This document shows positions 49,701 to 59,395 of a DNA stretch of 64,000 nt, piece by piece. Positions within the stretch are counted from its first letter, which is position 1; each line of letters opens with the position of its first letter. The notes beneath the pieces are model-generated. The model saw only the letters and a list, made by a program, of their open reading frames with translations, did not search any database and was not told where the DNA came from. Both the position numbers and the translations under genes were made by a program. This DNA is from Anaeramoeba flamelloides (Eukaryota; Metamonada; Anaeramoebidae), in contig JANTQA010000070.1 of the NCBI GenBank assembly GCA_027625915.1, positions 8,313,001 to 8,377,000 on the forward strand, read 5' to 3'.

Positions 49701-52700
49701 TACAAAATGTTTTTTTAATTTCCCAATTTTTATTAATATTAAATTGATTTAATATTTAGCTATAATCACTAATCGAATTTTTTTATGATATTGATTTATT
49801 TTTTTTTTAAATTTTATTATTTGTGATAAAATAATATAAATTATTTTTTCTTCGGCTTGACTTATTATTATAAATTATTTTATAATAATAAAGTGAAAAT
49901 TTATTAATTTGAGGTTCTACTAAATTGAAATTCCACCAATAATATTTTTATGAAATTGATATTGTTGTAAAATATTCTCAATGTTTTTGTTAATATCCAA
50001 ATTAAAAATTGTTGTATATTGGATATAACAAAGTAAAATCAAAAAATAAAAATACAAAGTTTTTGGGGATTTTTGTAAAATGTAGGATATTTGTAGATTC
50101 TCGACATTTGTAGACAAAATTTTTTTTTTCACAATCTGCTTGAAAATGATAGATATTGTTTGAGCGAAGCGAGATACTTTATTTATTATGACTTATTTTT
50201 AGTCTTGGTTTAAAATGGCTGATATTTGCGAAGCAAATGTATATTATTTTTGATTTTCTCAAAAAATAAATATACTTGATGGGAATCGAACCTAGTTCAA
50301 GTGTTTTATAGTACAATTACCGCCCTGAAAAAATCTAAAAACGTCGAAAATCTACAAAAATCTACAAAAATTATCATCAGCCAAGTTTTTGTTAAATATG
50401 AAGAAATTGTTTTTTTTTTTTTTTTTTTTTTTTTTTTGGTCAATGGTTTGGTTTTTGGTTACTTTGATATGTCTCGAAATCATGGTTAAAAATTTACATT
50501 TAATTTTTCAATTTATTTTAATACAAATATTCTTTAACAGTTATTAATTATAAATCAAAATCAATTAATAAATTAATAAATTTATTTAAATGTTTTACAA
50601 ATCCCTTTTTTTAAAAATTAATTTTTTTTATAAAAAATATCTTTTATTAATATTCTTTATTACAAAATATTCTTATTATTTAGCACGAGTCGTGAAATTT
50701 ATCAAGTAGTACAATTGGTTCTGAAACAATCTGAAATTGGATTTATAAATGGAATATTTGCTGGTCATGGTTTGTTTTATTCTTAATATTTTAATTATTA
50801 TTTCTTTTATTAAATCAAAGAAACCCATAAGAATGCGAGATCATTTTTTTTAAAAAAACAATACAAAAAAATGTAACTGTTAAAGGGAGAAATGTAAAAA
50901 TAGTGACAAAAAAATATTATTTATTTCTTGCATATTAAATTATTCCTATAAACAATAAAAATAAATAAATAAAAATAAGGTGATACTATTTCTCAAAGTA
51001 TATTAAATAATTTTCAAGTTCAAATAAGACTCTTAAGCACCCTTCCTTTAATTATGATATTAATAAAAAAAATACAATACAATAATTTTGTAACTTACTC
51101 ATTCAAGTATTTTTTCTTTAACTATCCAGAATATTTCACTTTGAGAGGTATTAATTCTTTAACAAAAAAAGAAAAAGAAAAAATAAACTCCATTTCACTC
51201 ATAGTTACACAGCCAAAAATGAAAATTTCGATTTTTTTCAAGAATCAACTAATATAAGATTAATTAGAAATAAGAGAAATAATAAACTTCGGAGTAGGGT
51301 TGATATTCATTAAATGGAATACACAAGCAAACTATAAATTTTTATAAAAAAATAAAATGTTAAAAAAAAAATTGGGCTACATCACAATGGAAGATCTAGT
51401 GCGTATTTTCTCAATTTTTTTAGAAAATTAAAATTGTGAACAATAAGATTATTTATAATATCCAATGCACTAATTTAAAAAGAAATTTCATCATCTCAAT
51501 TTTCCAAAAGTTTATTTGGAGTTTCAAAGGATTTTTTTTTTTTTCGAATTGACTTTTTTTAAAAATAAAAAATTAAAAAAAAAAGAAAAGAAAAAAGAAA
51601 AGAAAACTGAAAAGCAAAAAAAAGAAGACAAAGAGAAAAAATTAAAAATTTTAAATTAGAAAAAATGATCTAATTACAACAAATTGAAAAATTGGTTTGA
51701 GAAGTAAATTGGATAAAAGACATTGGATTTGTTCAATTTGTTCAATTAAACTGTAACCTTCTTCCCGAAAAAGAGTTTATAACTTCAGAGGGTAATTATC
51801 TTTTTGCTGTATTTTTTTTTTTAGTTCAACATTTTTTTTTTAACTTTTTTTTATGATATTAGCTGTTCTTTTTCCTTTTTTCAGATATTAGCTCTGGCTA
51901 TTCGAAATTCAATTAGATTTGATCTCCTTCAATATCAAAAATTTTCGTTTAATTTGTAAAAATAGTTCACTTAAAACTCATGTATGATTTGTTAATGACT
52001 CTCAATACTGCGATATTAATTATAATTAGTACATATCAAGAATATTTTCCATTGGACTAATTCTCCAAACAAACTTGTATATGTAAATTTTGAAGTGTAT
52101 TCAATGAATTTCAACCAGATTATACAGTCAGTTTCACTTTTAAGGCACAAACTTTCAACGAAATTTAAGGCACAGGAAAAATTTCAAATTAAGGCATAAA
52201 ATTCAGATTCTAGTAAAATAATTTGTATTAAAAAAAATTCAAAAAAATGTGCTTTAATTTGAGATTTTTTTGTGTATTAAATTCCACTGAAAGTTTGTGC
52301 CTTAAAAGTGAAACTGACTGTATGCATAAAATTTATCCGTCAGTATATGTATGCATATATATATATATATTTGAATATAAACCATTTTTCAGTCAAAGGG
52401 GCCCAGTTGCAATGGTATAATACACGTGTTTAAAGGGTTTGCAAAGATATTAGAAGAAAAATTTTATTTTGGAGATTTTCAAAATTGAAATCATTTTTTC
52501 ACATTTCTACACATTTTTGTTTTTTTTTTTCGATTTTTTTTTTAAAAACGTCATTCATTTGCAAAAAAATTTTTATTGCAAGATCAATAGTCACTTGGTA
52601 AAAACGTGTTATTCTAATGTCATTGAAACCATGTAAAGATTGTTGAGAAATCTATTGATTTCTATTGCAATTCTATTCGATCTTTGATCTTGATATTTGT

Positions 52701-54717
52701 TTAATAAATGTGAAAATTTTTCACTTCATTTTCATTTCCTTTTTCAAATAGAGACCACAAATACCAACAAACTTTGTTTGGGGGCTTCATTTCTAAAAGA
52801 AAAGTATGGAAAATGAAGTGAAAAATGTTTCATATTTATTATTCAAATACCAGTAGAAGTTCAAAACGAACATCGTTGTTTTTCTCAATAGGGCCCTAAG
52901 AATTTGAGTTTTTCAATTTTCAAGAAAATCTATTGATTAATTAATTTTCTTTCAGACATGTATCAACATTTCTTTGAGGGGTATTATTCTCTTTATTTCT
53001 TATTTGTTCTTCAAATGTCAATTATATAAAATAATTGATATTTGAAAAAAACGTTGGGCCCCTTTGACTGAAACAGAGTTTATCTTAAAAGTGAAACTGG
53101 CTGTAATAGATACCAAAATTGTTTCAGAATGATAAGGTCATATATTTAAATTGGTTAATAACCTGAGCAGAATGGTTTTTTATTATTATCCGATTTCAAA
53201 AAACAATAAATATTAAAAAAAAAAATCTCAAGAAGAAAAATTATTGATAAGATGTTGAATTTAATTTTTGTTTCTTATTACATATTTTAAATCTCTATAA
53301 TTATATGATATTTGTATTGTTATGTTATAGCTATTATGCATGAATGTATTAAAACAATAACGAAATTATATCCTTCAACGAAGCTTTTAGAGTTAGCATC
53401 GATTGCAGCTGGGAAATTTGTGACAAGTTATTCAAATAATTTAAAATACTTAGGAATTACTGCGTTAACTGATTTAGTTTTAGTTTATCCTGAAGCAACC
53501 AATAAACATCAAATAATTATTGTTGATTGTTTAGAAGATCCAGATGAAACTTTAAAACGGAAAACGATTGAATTATTATTTCGAATTACAAATAAATCTA
53601 ATATAAGTTTTATTGTTGAAAAAATGTTATCTTATTTAAAAACGCAAAAAGACCAAAAATATAAAACTAGTCTTGTTTCAAGGATTTTAAAGCTAGCCGA
53701 AGAGCATGGCACAAATATTAAATGGTATATTCTGACAATTAATAAAATTTTACAAATTTTTGGAGATTTAGTAAATCATGATATTGTATATAATATTATG
53801 AAATTGATTTCTGAAGGTTCACTGTTAGAGGATGAAGAGGACGAAGAGGACGAAGAGGAGAAAGAAAGTGGAAAGGAAGGATCTCAATTAACAAAGTATG
53901 ATGGTAACACAGCATTAAAAATTTTTTCTGTCAACATATATGCAGAAATAATTTCCTTAAAAAAGCCATATCCAAATATTCTATATCAAATTTCACTTTG
54001 GGTAGCTGGTGAATATTCATATCTTTGCACAAATTTTACAACTGAAGAAATAATGGTAAATGTAGTAGATTTAATAAATGCATTTTATATTTCTGATGAA
54101 ACGAGAGCAATGGCGATAACCGCACTTACTAAAATGGTTACACATTCTGGTAAATACCTGGAACAAATTGATACAATTATTCAAAAATATTCCACTTCGC
54201 GTAATACAGACATCCGGCAAAGATGCTTTGAAATGAAGGGAATTTTACAATTGCCAAATATTATTGATAACATTTTACCACCAGATTCCATAAATACTGA
54301 TATTGAAATCGATACAAATCTGGAATTTTTAAATGAGTTTGTTGAGAATTCTTTGAAAAATGGAGGTAAAAAATATATTTCTAAAGAGGAAAGAATTAAA
54401 ATGGAAAATGAATTACAACTCGGCATAAACGAAAATAAAAAGAAATCAAAAGAATTGAGATTTGAAGCTTATCAATCAAATAACCCTCAACAGTCATCTA
54501 CTTGGAGAATACCTCAACAAAATATTTATGAGCGGGAAGTAAATAACAACCAAATTTCAAATACAATAGAAATCGAAAATTCTATTAGTTTAAAGGTTTC
54601 AGGTATTTCCCAGCGCTGGACGGAAACGGGATATTCTGGGTTTAAAGAAAATGAAAACCAAAATATTGAGAACAAGAAAGAAAAGGGGGAAGAAAAGAAC
54701 ACCAATGATAATAATCA

Positions 54718-54796
<79 letters not shown>

Positions 54797-55165
54797 AATA
54801 ATAATCAGATTAATCAGAATAATAATGAAAAAATACTTGATGTGAAATCGTTTCGTTTTAATAGAATTGGTTCAAAAGAGCCAATATTGGAAGAAGAAAA
54901 TAAAATCCAAGAAAAAAACTTAAATAATGATAATAACAACAACATTACAACAATAAAGCAAAAACCACCAAAAACTGAAGAGGAATTGAAACGTGAAAAA
55001 ACTGTTAACGCTCTTTTCAATGGTGTTGGCAGTGTACGAACATCTAGAAAAAAAAGTAAAAGTCAAAAGGTAAACTTAAATTCAAAGCATATTACAAAAA
55101 ACATCATTGAAAAAAATAATGAAAAGGTTGAAAATTTAATTGATTTAGGTTCTGAAAAAAATTAA
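43712..55165 (+). CDS. AP4E1: AP-4 adaptor complex large subunit epsilon, six exons
   Basis: AP-4 epsilon is the large subunit of the non-clathrin coat that sorts cargo at the trans-Golgi. Exons 43712-43715, 43854-44144, 44899-45254, 46574-46740, 50684-50769 and 53331-55165 join in frame to 912 residues. Markers in order are KEFEKLIREIGDCKSK, LLGHDVSFAHI (epsilon-type GHD-x-SF), GYLAASIFI, INSIQKDLKSDN, LKHQEPLIRKKA, the HAPWIQIKLLKIL segment, IFAGHAIMHEC and NNLKYLGITALTDLV, all typical of the adaptin trunk. An acidic insert (DEEDEEDEEE) and an Asn-rich hinge follow. The end carries LIDLG, resembling a clathrin or adaptor-type motif, and no ear domain is evident. The first exon is only ATG-A and is the least certain part. 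Introns reach 3.9 kb. Confidence 0.9.
44300..44412 (+). repeat. Intronic repeat shared with 46285-46405
   Basis: Both share AATGGCTTGTTATTGAAACA-GATTT preceded by TTTTTAAAATAAAA and followed by TTTAGTTTGA. They sit in two different introns of the AP-4 epsilon gene in direct orientation. Confidence 0.6.
45295..45366. repeat. Heptamer tandem repeat (CCACTTT)n in AP-4 epsilon intron
   Basis: The unit CCACTTT is repeated with occasional AATT replacements. It directly follows the GTAATA donor of the exon ending at 45254. Confidence 0.8.
46285..46405 (+). repeat. Intronic repeat, partner of 44300-44412
   Basis: See the partner entry; the shared core is GAAATGGCTTGTTATTGAAA. Confidence 0.6.
47395..47775 (+). 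repeat. Dispersed repeat, partner of 42660-43095
   Basis: It is in direct orientation to its partner and retains a 9-G/C block near 47716-47724. The 81-codon frame within it has no recognised motif. Confidence 0.5.
47848..47960 (+). repeat. ACAATCC-family repeat, copy 2
   Basis: It begins ATTACAATCCCTGAAA and contains CTTGTTATTTTGATTCTTAG. No inverted partner was found nearby. Confidence 0.5.
48040..48305. repeat. Serial-hairpin repeat block, copy 3
   Basis: Successive inverted segments read TTTTTTGAGTTTTCTGTTT with ACAAATAAACAAAAAACTC, and TTTTTACTTTTTGAAATAAAC with a matching GTTTATTTCGAAAAGTAAAA. CCTAACGAAAATCTATT recurs in the other blocks. Confidence 0.5.
48620..49870 (-). mobile_element. 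Decayed LINE reverse-transcriptase fragment
   Basis: On the minus strand, LINE reverse transcriptase blocks appear in the expected order across several frames. NY-x-PIPI lies near 49355 and VTIDIQKYFYSI (motif A) near 49180. QGDPLS lies near 49045, and the catalytic block AIHVQMFADDLILL lies at about 48930-48985. A later YLGILLD segment is near 48790. Frameshifts and stops separate the blocks, so it is not functional. It lies antisense in an AP-4 epsilon intron. Ends are not resolved, and no target-site duplication was found. Confidence 0.75.
50150..50340. other. GC-richer intronic segment with tRNA-like 3' half and hairpin
   Basis: The minus strand contains GGTTCGATTCC, the tRNA B-box/T-arm consensus, with GGGCGGTAATTG about 40 nt before it, but no complete acceptor stem or convincing anticodon arm. 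A perfect hairpin ATTTGCGAAGCAAAT lies at 50224-50238, and TGAGCGAAGCGAGA at 50161-50174. It could be a tRNA relic, a SINE head or part of a longer element. Confidence 0.3.
52125..52320. mobile_element. TA-flanked MITE with over 30-bp perfect terminal repeats, copy B
   Basis: It is 196 bp between TA dinucleotides at 52123-52124 and 52321-52322. The termini begin CAGTCAGTTTCACTTTTAAG on both strands, identical over about 33 bp. TA duplication and CAGT ends fit Tc1/mariner-type mobilisation. There is no ORF. Confidence 0.85.
52387..53073. mobile_element. DNA element with 19-bp perfect terminal repeats
   Basis: The ends TTTCAGTCAAAGGGGCCCA (52387-52405) and its exact complement (53055-53073) bound 687 bp without a transposase ORF. 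The interior has ATTTTTCACTTCATTTTC at about 52715, inverted at about 52808. It also has a segment at 52440-52500 shared with 23870-23930 and 31190-31250. It lies immediately beside a fragment of the CAGTCAGTT family. Confidence 0.75.
54701..54830 (+). repeat. (AAT)n repeat encoding polyasparagine in AP-4 epsilon
   Basis: It is an almost pure AAT array with a few GAT and CAG, read as Asn, Asp and Gln within the hinge. A complementary frame gives a meaningless Ile run. Confidence 0.9.
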
Positions 55166-57093
55166 ATTAAAAAAAAAAAAAAAGAAGATTATGTTATATT
55201 TGATCTAATATTTCAAAATCTTTATTTTTTTTTTAATTTTTATTGAAATTTTATTTGATTCATTTTGTTTTCTTTTTCGTTTTTTTTTCGTTGATAAATT
55301 ATCCCTTAATAATATCATCATAATCTCTTTCGAAACGAAATTTTGATTTTTTTTTTTTTTAATAGAACTCTTTAATAAAAAAAATTCACACAAGTTTTTG
55401 TCTTACCAAATTTTTTTTTTTTTGTTTTGTAATGAAAAAAGATTAGTTAAAAATTGATAAATCAAATTTACTTTTCATAAGTTTCTTGGAGTATCTAGGT
55501 TTGAAGTGGTTGTAGAGAAAAGAGTTTCATTTTATGAATAAATTTTGGAAAGATTTAATGATAGGTAAAGATTTATATTTATTTGTAATATTGATAATTA
55601 GTATTTGTTTTTGAATTTAATTGAACTTTTGAAGTAGATTTAGTTTTGGTTTTTGTTTTATTTTTCTACTCGCTTTACAATTTACAATCCTGAGAAGAGG
55701 GGAAAAAATTGTATTTTATTAAGTGTGACGATTTATTATTTTTGTTCTAAGTTTATTGATCTAATACTTGGAAAGGGCTTTAATAGTTTTGGAAAAATAA
55801 ATTTATCTATTTTATCTTTTTCCAAAATCTGAAGTTATGAACATAAAACTAATTGGTTCTTAGGTTTTGAATAAAAAAATATTTTTTTGGGGTTGTCAAT
55901 TGAAATTTTTTTTTAAATTTTTTTATATCGGTAACTTTTTAATCAAAAAAAAATTTTTTTTTATAAAGGCAAATGTAAAATTCCAAATGAAAATACAAAT
56001 ACCAAAATATATTATTACTTTATACCTTCAGTTTTATTATTATTATACCCTTCAATTGAGGTTTTGGAAAAGAAAAAATAATGATTTAAGAAAATTTCAT
56101 TTTTAAACAACTATTAAAACCCCTTCCAAATATTAGATCAATCAACTAAGAACAGAAATAATAAATCGCCACACTTAATAAAATAATATCTTTTTTCCTC
56201 TTTCCGGGATTGTAAACTTCAATGATTATGTTATTTGAAATTCAATAAATTAGTATACAGAATTTAATCTCAATTCTTATTATTTACGTTCTTCATTGAT
56301 TGATACTAAACTTACTTTATCTTTTCTAAAAATTTTAAAAATGGATTTTTTTCAAATTATTTACATAAATTTGGATTTTAATCGGGAAATTAGAGATAAA
56401 TGCTTTGAAATTTAATAATAAATAAAGTATTATTTTTTCAAGTATGTGATTATTATTTAACATTACACTTACTTGTGCCTTTTTTTTTTAAAAAAAATAA
56501 CAATTGGTTTCCCGAATAAACTAATTAGGGTAAAAACTATTGGAATATTCATACTTTTGGGTGAGTGATTGGAAAAACATAAGAGGCATGTTGTAACTCT
56601 AAAAAATTCAAAATTGTTTTTTATTTAGAAAAAAAATGCCTTTACAAAGATGAAATTTTTGAAAAGATTTAAAAACAAAAAAAAACACCTACTTTATTAT
56701 TTTTCTATTTCAAAGTTTTGTTGAAATCATTTAAATTTTTTAATAAGTAAAATTCAGTATTAGAATTTTCCACATTGAAAATAATTAATTTTTGTATTTA
56801 TTAGTTTTTTTCATGTAAAAATTTTTTTAACACAATCATATAATGAGTAAACCAAGTAAAAGTTCAAGCTAGAATAGACCATATTAAAAAATCGAAAAAT
56901 AGGTAAAAAAAATAATAATAAATGGGAACAACTAACTCTCTTTGACATACTAACTGGGCAAAAACCCAACAAACGAAATAATTAACAAGAAAAGAATTCT
57001 CAGAGTTACGATCAATTTTCAAATTTTCAATAAGAAGAGGAAATTATAATAATAATCTACAGGTAGATTACATTGGTCTTAAAGCATACATGT

Positions 57094-57127
<34 letters not shown>

Positions 57128-58042
57128 CCAACTGATTCAAAACATTTAAAAAAAGTAGAAATTTAAATAGATTAGACAAACACTTCCAAAGAATTGTATT
57201 TAAAAAATACAAGAAAAAGAACACGATTACCCCCTTTTTAAAGAAAGTTTGTTTCACATGTAATCAAGAAGTACTCCCAAACTCTTGTACATTTAATTTC
57301 CCCTTTTTGAAACATAATTTAGATGTTTTGAAACCAATTGTTTGCATTTTATTTTCGATGTGTTAAAATAATTAAAAAAAACTCTTTTTGTTGATTTTTT
57401 ATTTTTTTTTGATATTTTTTTATTTTGGATTATTCTCAAAAACAATTTTTTTTTTGTTATCATTTTAATTGCTTCTCAAGAAAATTTATCAAAGTTTCGA
57501 TGAAAAAAATTTATTTTGTTAAAAGGGTATCGAAAACAAAAGAAAATTCTAATTGATTATTAATAGATCGAAAAATGAAAAAAAAATCATAATTTTTTTG
57601 AACTCGGAACAAATTTTGGTTAATTGTGAAATATTTCTTCCTTATTTTTAAAATGAATAGAATGTTTTTTGGTCTTTTGAAACACTAGCTGATTTATAAT
57701 GTCTGGATAGATTGATAATTACAAGATAAATAAATAATATTTTTTCCCTTTACAGGAACGAAAACCTTAATTTCAAAATTTAAAAATAATGAGGTAATTA
57801 TATTTGTTGATGATAACTTGGTCTAATTTATTATGAGGAACAAAATAAAATAAATAAAAAATCATTTTTTTTTTAAGAATTTAATCTTGTTTTTCATTTA
57901 ATCAAAGTCTGAATTAAATAAAAAATCTAAAAAAAAAATTTTCATTGCAAAAAATAAAGAAGTAATCCCTAAAAACTATCTTTGAACCAATTGATCAAAA
58001 AAGTTTCCCAATCAAATCTGAAAAAAATTAATTGGTTCGAGT
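55166..58042. other. Convergent intergenic region between AP-4 epsilon and uL13
   Basis: It contains the inverted-repeat element at 55681-56216, a (TA)n tract at about 57100-57126 and otherwise AT-rich DNA. The frame at 55867-56106 lies in the element's core and has no recognisable motif. No gene was found. Confidence 0.6.
55681..56216. mobile_element. Inverted-repeat element with ACAATCC-family arms
   Basis: The tips read TTTACAATCC and GGATTGTAAA. The arms of about 110 bp (55681-55795; 56104-56216) share ATTAAGTGTG, TTATTATTTTTGTTCT and GGGCTTTAATAG or their complements. The arm sequence is the same as the solo repeats at 29336, 47848, 59262 and 62780, indicating that those may be isolated arms of this 536-bp element. 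Confidence 0.65.
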
Positions 58043-59071
58043 TTAAAGGCAACCGAATTGCTTTAAAATAGGATCTAATTTCTCAAGTTCCTTTTTTTTG
58101 TTTTCGAAGGCTTGTTGGACAATTTTCTTTCTTGCATTTTTTTGGAGGAAGTAATTTTTTGCTCTTGCCTTTCTTTTCTTTTCAAGTTCACCAACAAGTT
58201 CTGAATGTTTCCAGCCAAACTCGTGTGATAGTCTTCCTAATTTTGTCGATTTTCTGAATGGTTTAACCTTCAAGACCTTAAGTGCTTCTGGTACAACAAC
58301 TCTTTGTCTTTTGTCATAAGGGGCTGGGATACCTTCAAATACCTTTAATCTCTTGAGTGCTGCGGTTCCTCTGAAGGTCTTGTGTGGGAGCATCCCTCGG
58401 ACGGATTTCCAAAAGATTCTGGATGGTTCTCTGTAATGGAATGGTCCATGGTTTGGTCTGACACTTGTTCTTTTTCTTTTCCATTGACAATATTTTTCTG
58501 TTTGGTTATTCAGAAAGTGTAATTGTAGTTGAGAAGAAAGATTTATGAATGGATTTTTGTTGAAAGTGTTTTCAAAATTAAAAAATATTTTGAATAGTGT
58601 TGGTTTGTTGGTGATAATTGAAACCAATGATTAATTTGGTAATTTTTGGAGGAAAAAAGGAAAATAGGAAAAGAAAAGAAAAAATGAAAACAAAGAAAAA
58701 AAAGAAAAAAAAAAAAAAAAAAAAAAGCAAATCACAAGTCGAGAAGAAAAGAAAAAAGTTAAGCATGAAGGATGAGTTAAAAAAAATAAGGAAAGGCTAA
58801 AAAAAAATCAAATTGTTTTTGTTTGGGAACGAGTGATCATTTTTTTAAGATGTTTTTTTAATCAATTCTTAGAGCAGTTGGTAGGATTGGAAAGGAAAGA
58901 TTAAAAAAAAAAAAAAAAAAAATTACCTCTTGTTCTTGACCAAGGACCAACAATAATAATCTCTTCACATCTAACGACAACAACCCTGTTTCCAGAAAGG
59001 AGTTGTTTGGCAATTACAGATGCAAGCCTTCCCATAATGTGTCCACTGCCGTCAATGATTGTTGTTGTCAT
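58043..59071 (-). CDS. RPL13A: Ribosomal protein uL13 (RPL13A), two exons
   Basis: uL13 is a 60S ribosomal protein. Exons 59071-58927 and 58497-58043 join across a phase-1 junction to 199 residues, close to the usual 203. Exon 1 reads [20 protein letters not shown] and [20 protein letters not shown]. Exon 2 continues [20 protein letters not shown], then [40 protein letters not shown] and [12 protein letters not shown]. All conserved blocks are present and in order. The second exon's frame runs open further upstream, but homology places the acceptor at CAG 58500-58498. The intron is 429 bp and contains a long A-tract. A CCATTTTTT box is 40 nt upstream. Confidence 0.97.
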
Positions 59072-59103
59072 TTTAAGCTAAATTTTCAAGGAGTAAAAGT
59101 TTT

Positions 59104-59112
59104 AAAAAATGG
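59104..59112 (-). promoter_or_regulatory. Initiator-like CCATTTTTT box of uL13
   Basis: On the minus strand its C lies 40 nt before the ATG; it has C where the other boxes have T. Confidence 0.45.
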
Positions 59113-59261
59113 TTTTTGGAAAGACAATTAACTTTCAGAGTTATCCTAATTTTCTGTTTTTGGATGGCTGAAACTCATCAGTTAGTAAAAAAAAGGGAAT
59201 GTATTTATGGGAAGATATAATTTGAGAAAAATTTATTTTTTTTTTAGTTTTTTGAATTAAA

Positions 59262-59395
59262 TTAAGGTTGACAATCCCTGAAACCGGAAAAAAGACTACC
59301 TTGTATTGGATCTGGCTACTTGTTATTTTGGTTCTTAGTTGATCGATTTTTGACATAGTATTGGTTTTGATAATGGTTCAATAGTGATTATCGAA
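59262..59395 (+). repeat. ACAATCC-family repeat, copy 5
   Basis: It contains GACAATCCCTGAAACCGG, CTTGTTATTTTGGTTCTTAG and TTGATCGA. It is close to copies at 47848 and 62780. Confidence 0.5.

Larger units (their letters stand above)
46741..50683. other. 3.9-kb intron of the AP-4 epsilon gene
   Basis: It runs GTAAAT to TTTAG. It holds the repeat 47395-47775, an ACAATCC-family copy (47848-47960), a serial-hairpin block (48040-48305), the reverse-transcriptase relic (48620-49870) and a GC-richer odd segment (50150-50340). Confidence 0.8.
50770..53330. other. 2.6-kb intron of the AP-4 epsilon gene
   Basis: It runs GTTTGT to GTTATAG. It contains two DNA elements (52125-52320 and 52387-53073) and an isolated family terminus (CTTAAAAGTGAAACTGGCTG-TA) at about 53081-53106. 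The open frame at 51054-51257 has no recognisable motif. Confidence 0.75.

Noticed and set aside
50276-50335. A complete tRNA gene
   Set aside because: The T-arm consensus is present on the minus strand, but no matching acceptor stem, D-arm or convincing anticodon stem could be folded.
57100-57126. (TA)n tract as a functional element
   Set aside because: It is a simple microsatellite of a kind seen at several other sites here (17680, 39120, 43190, 52356).
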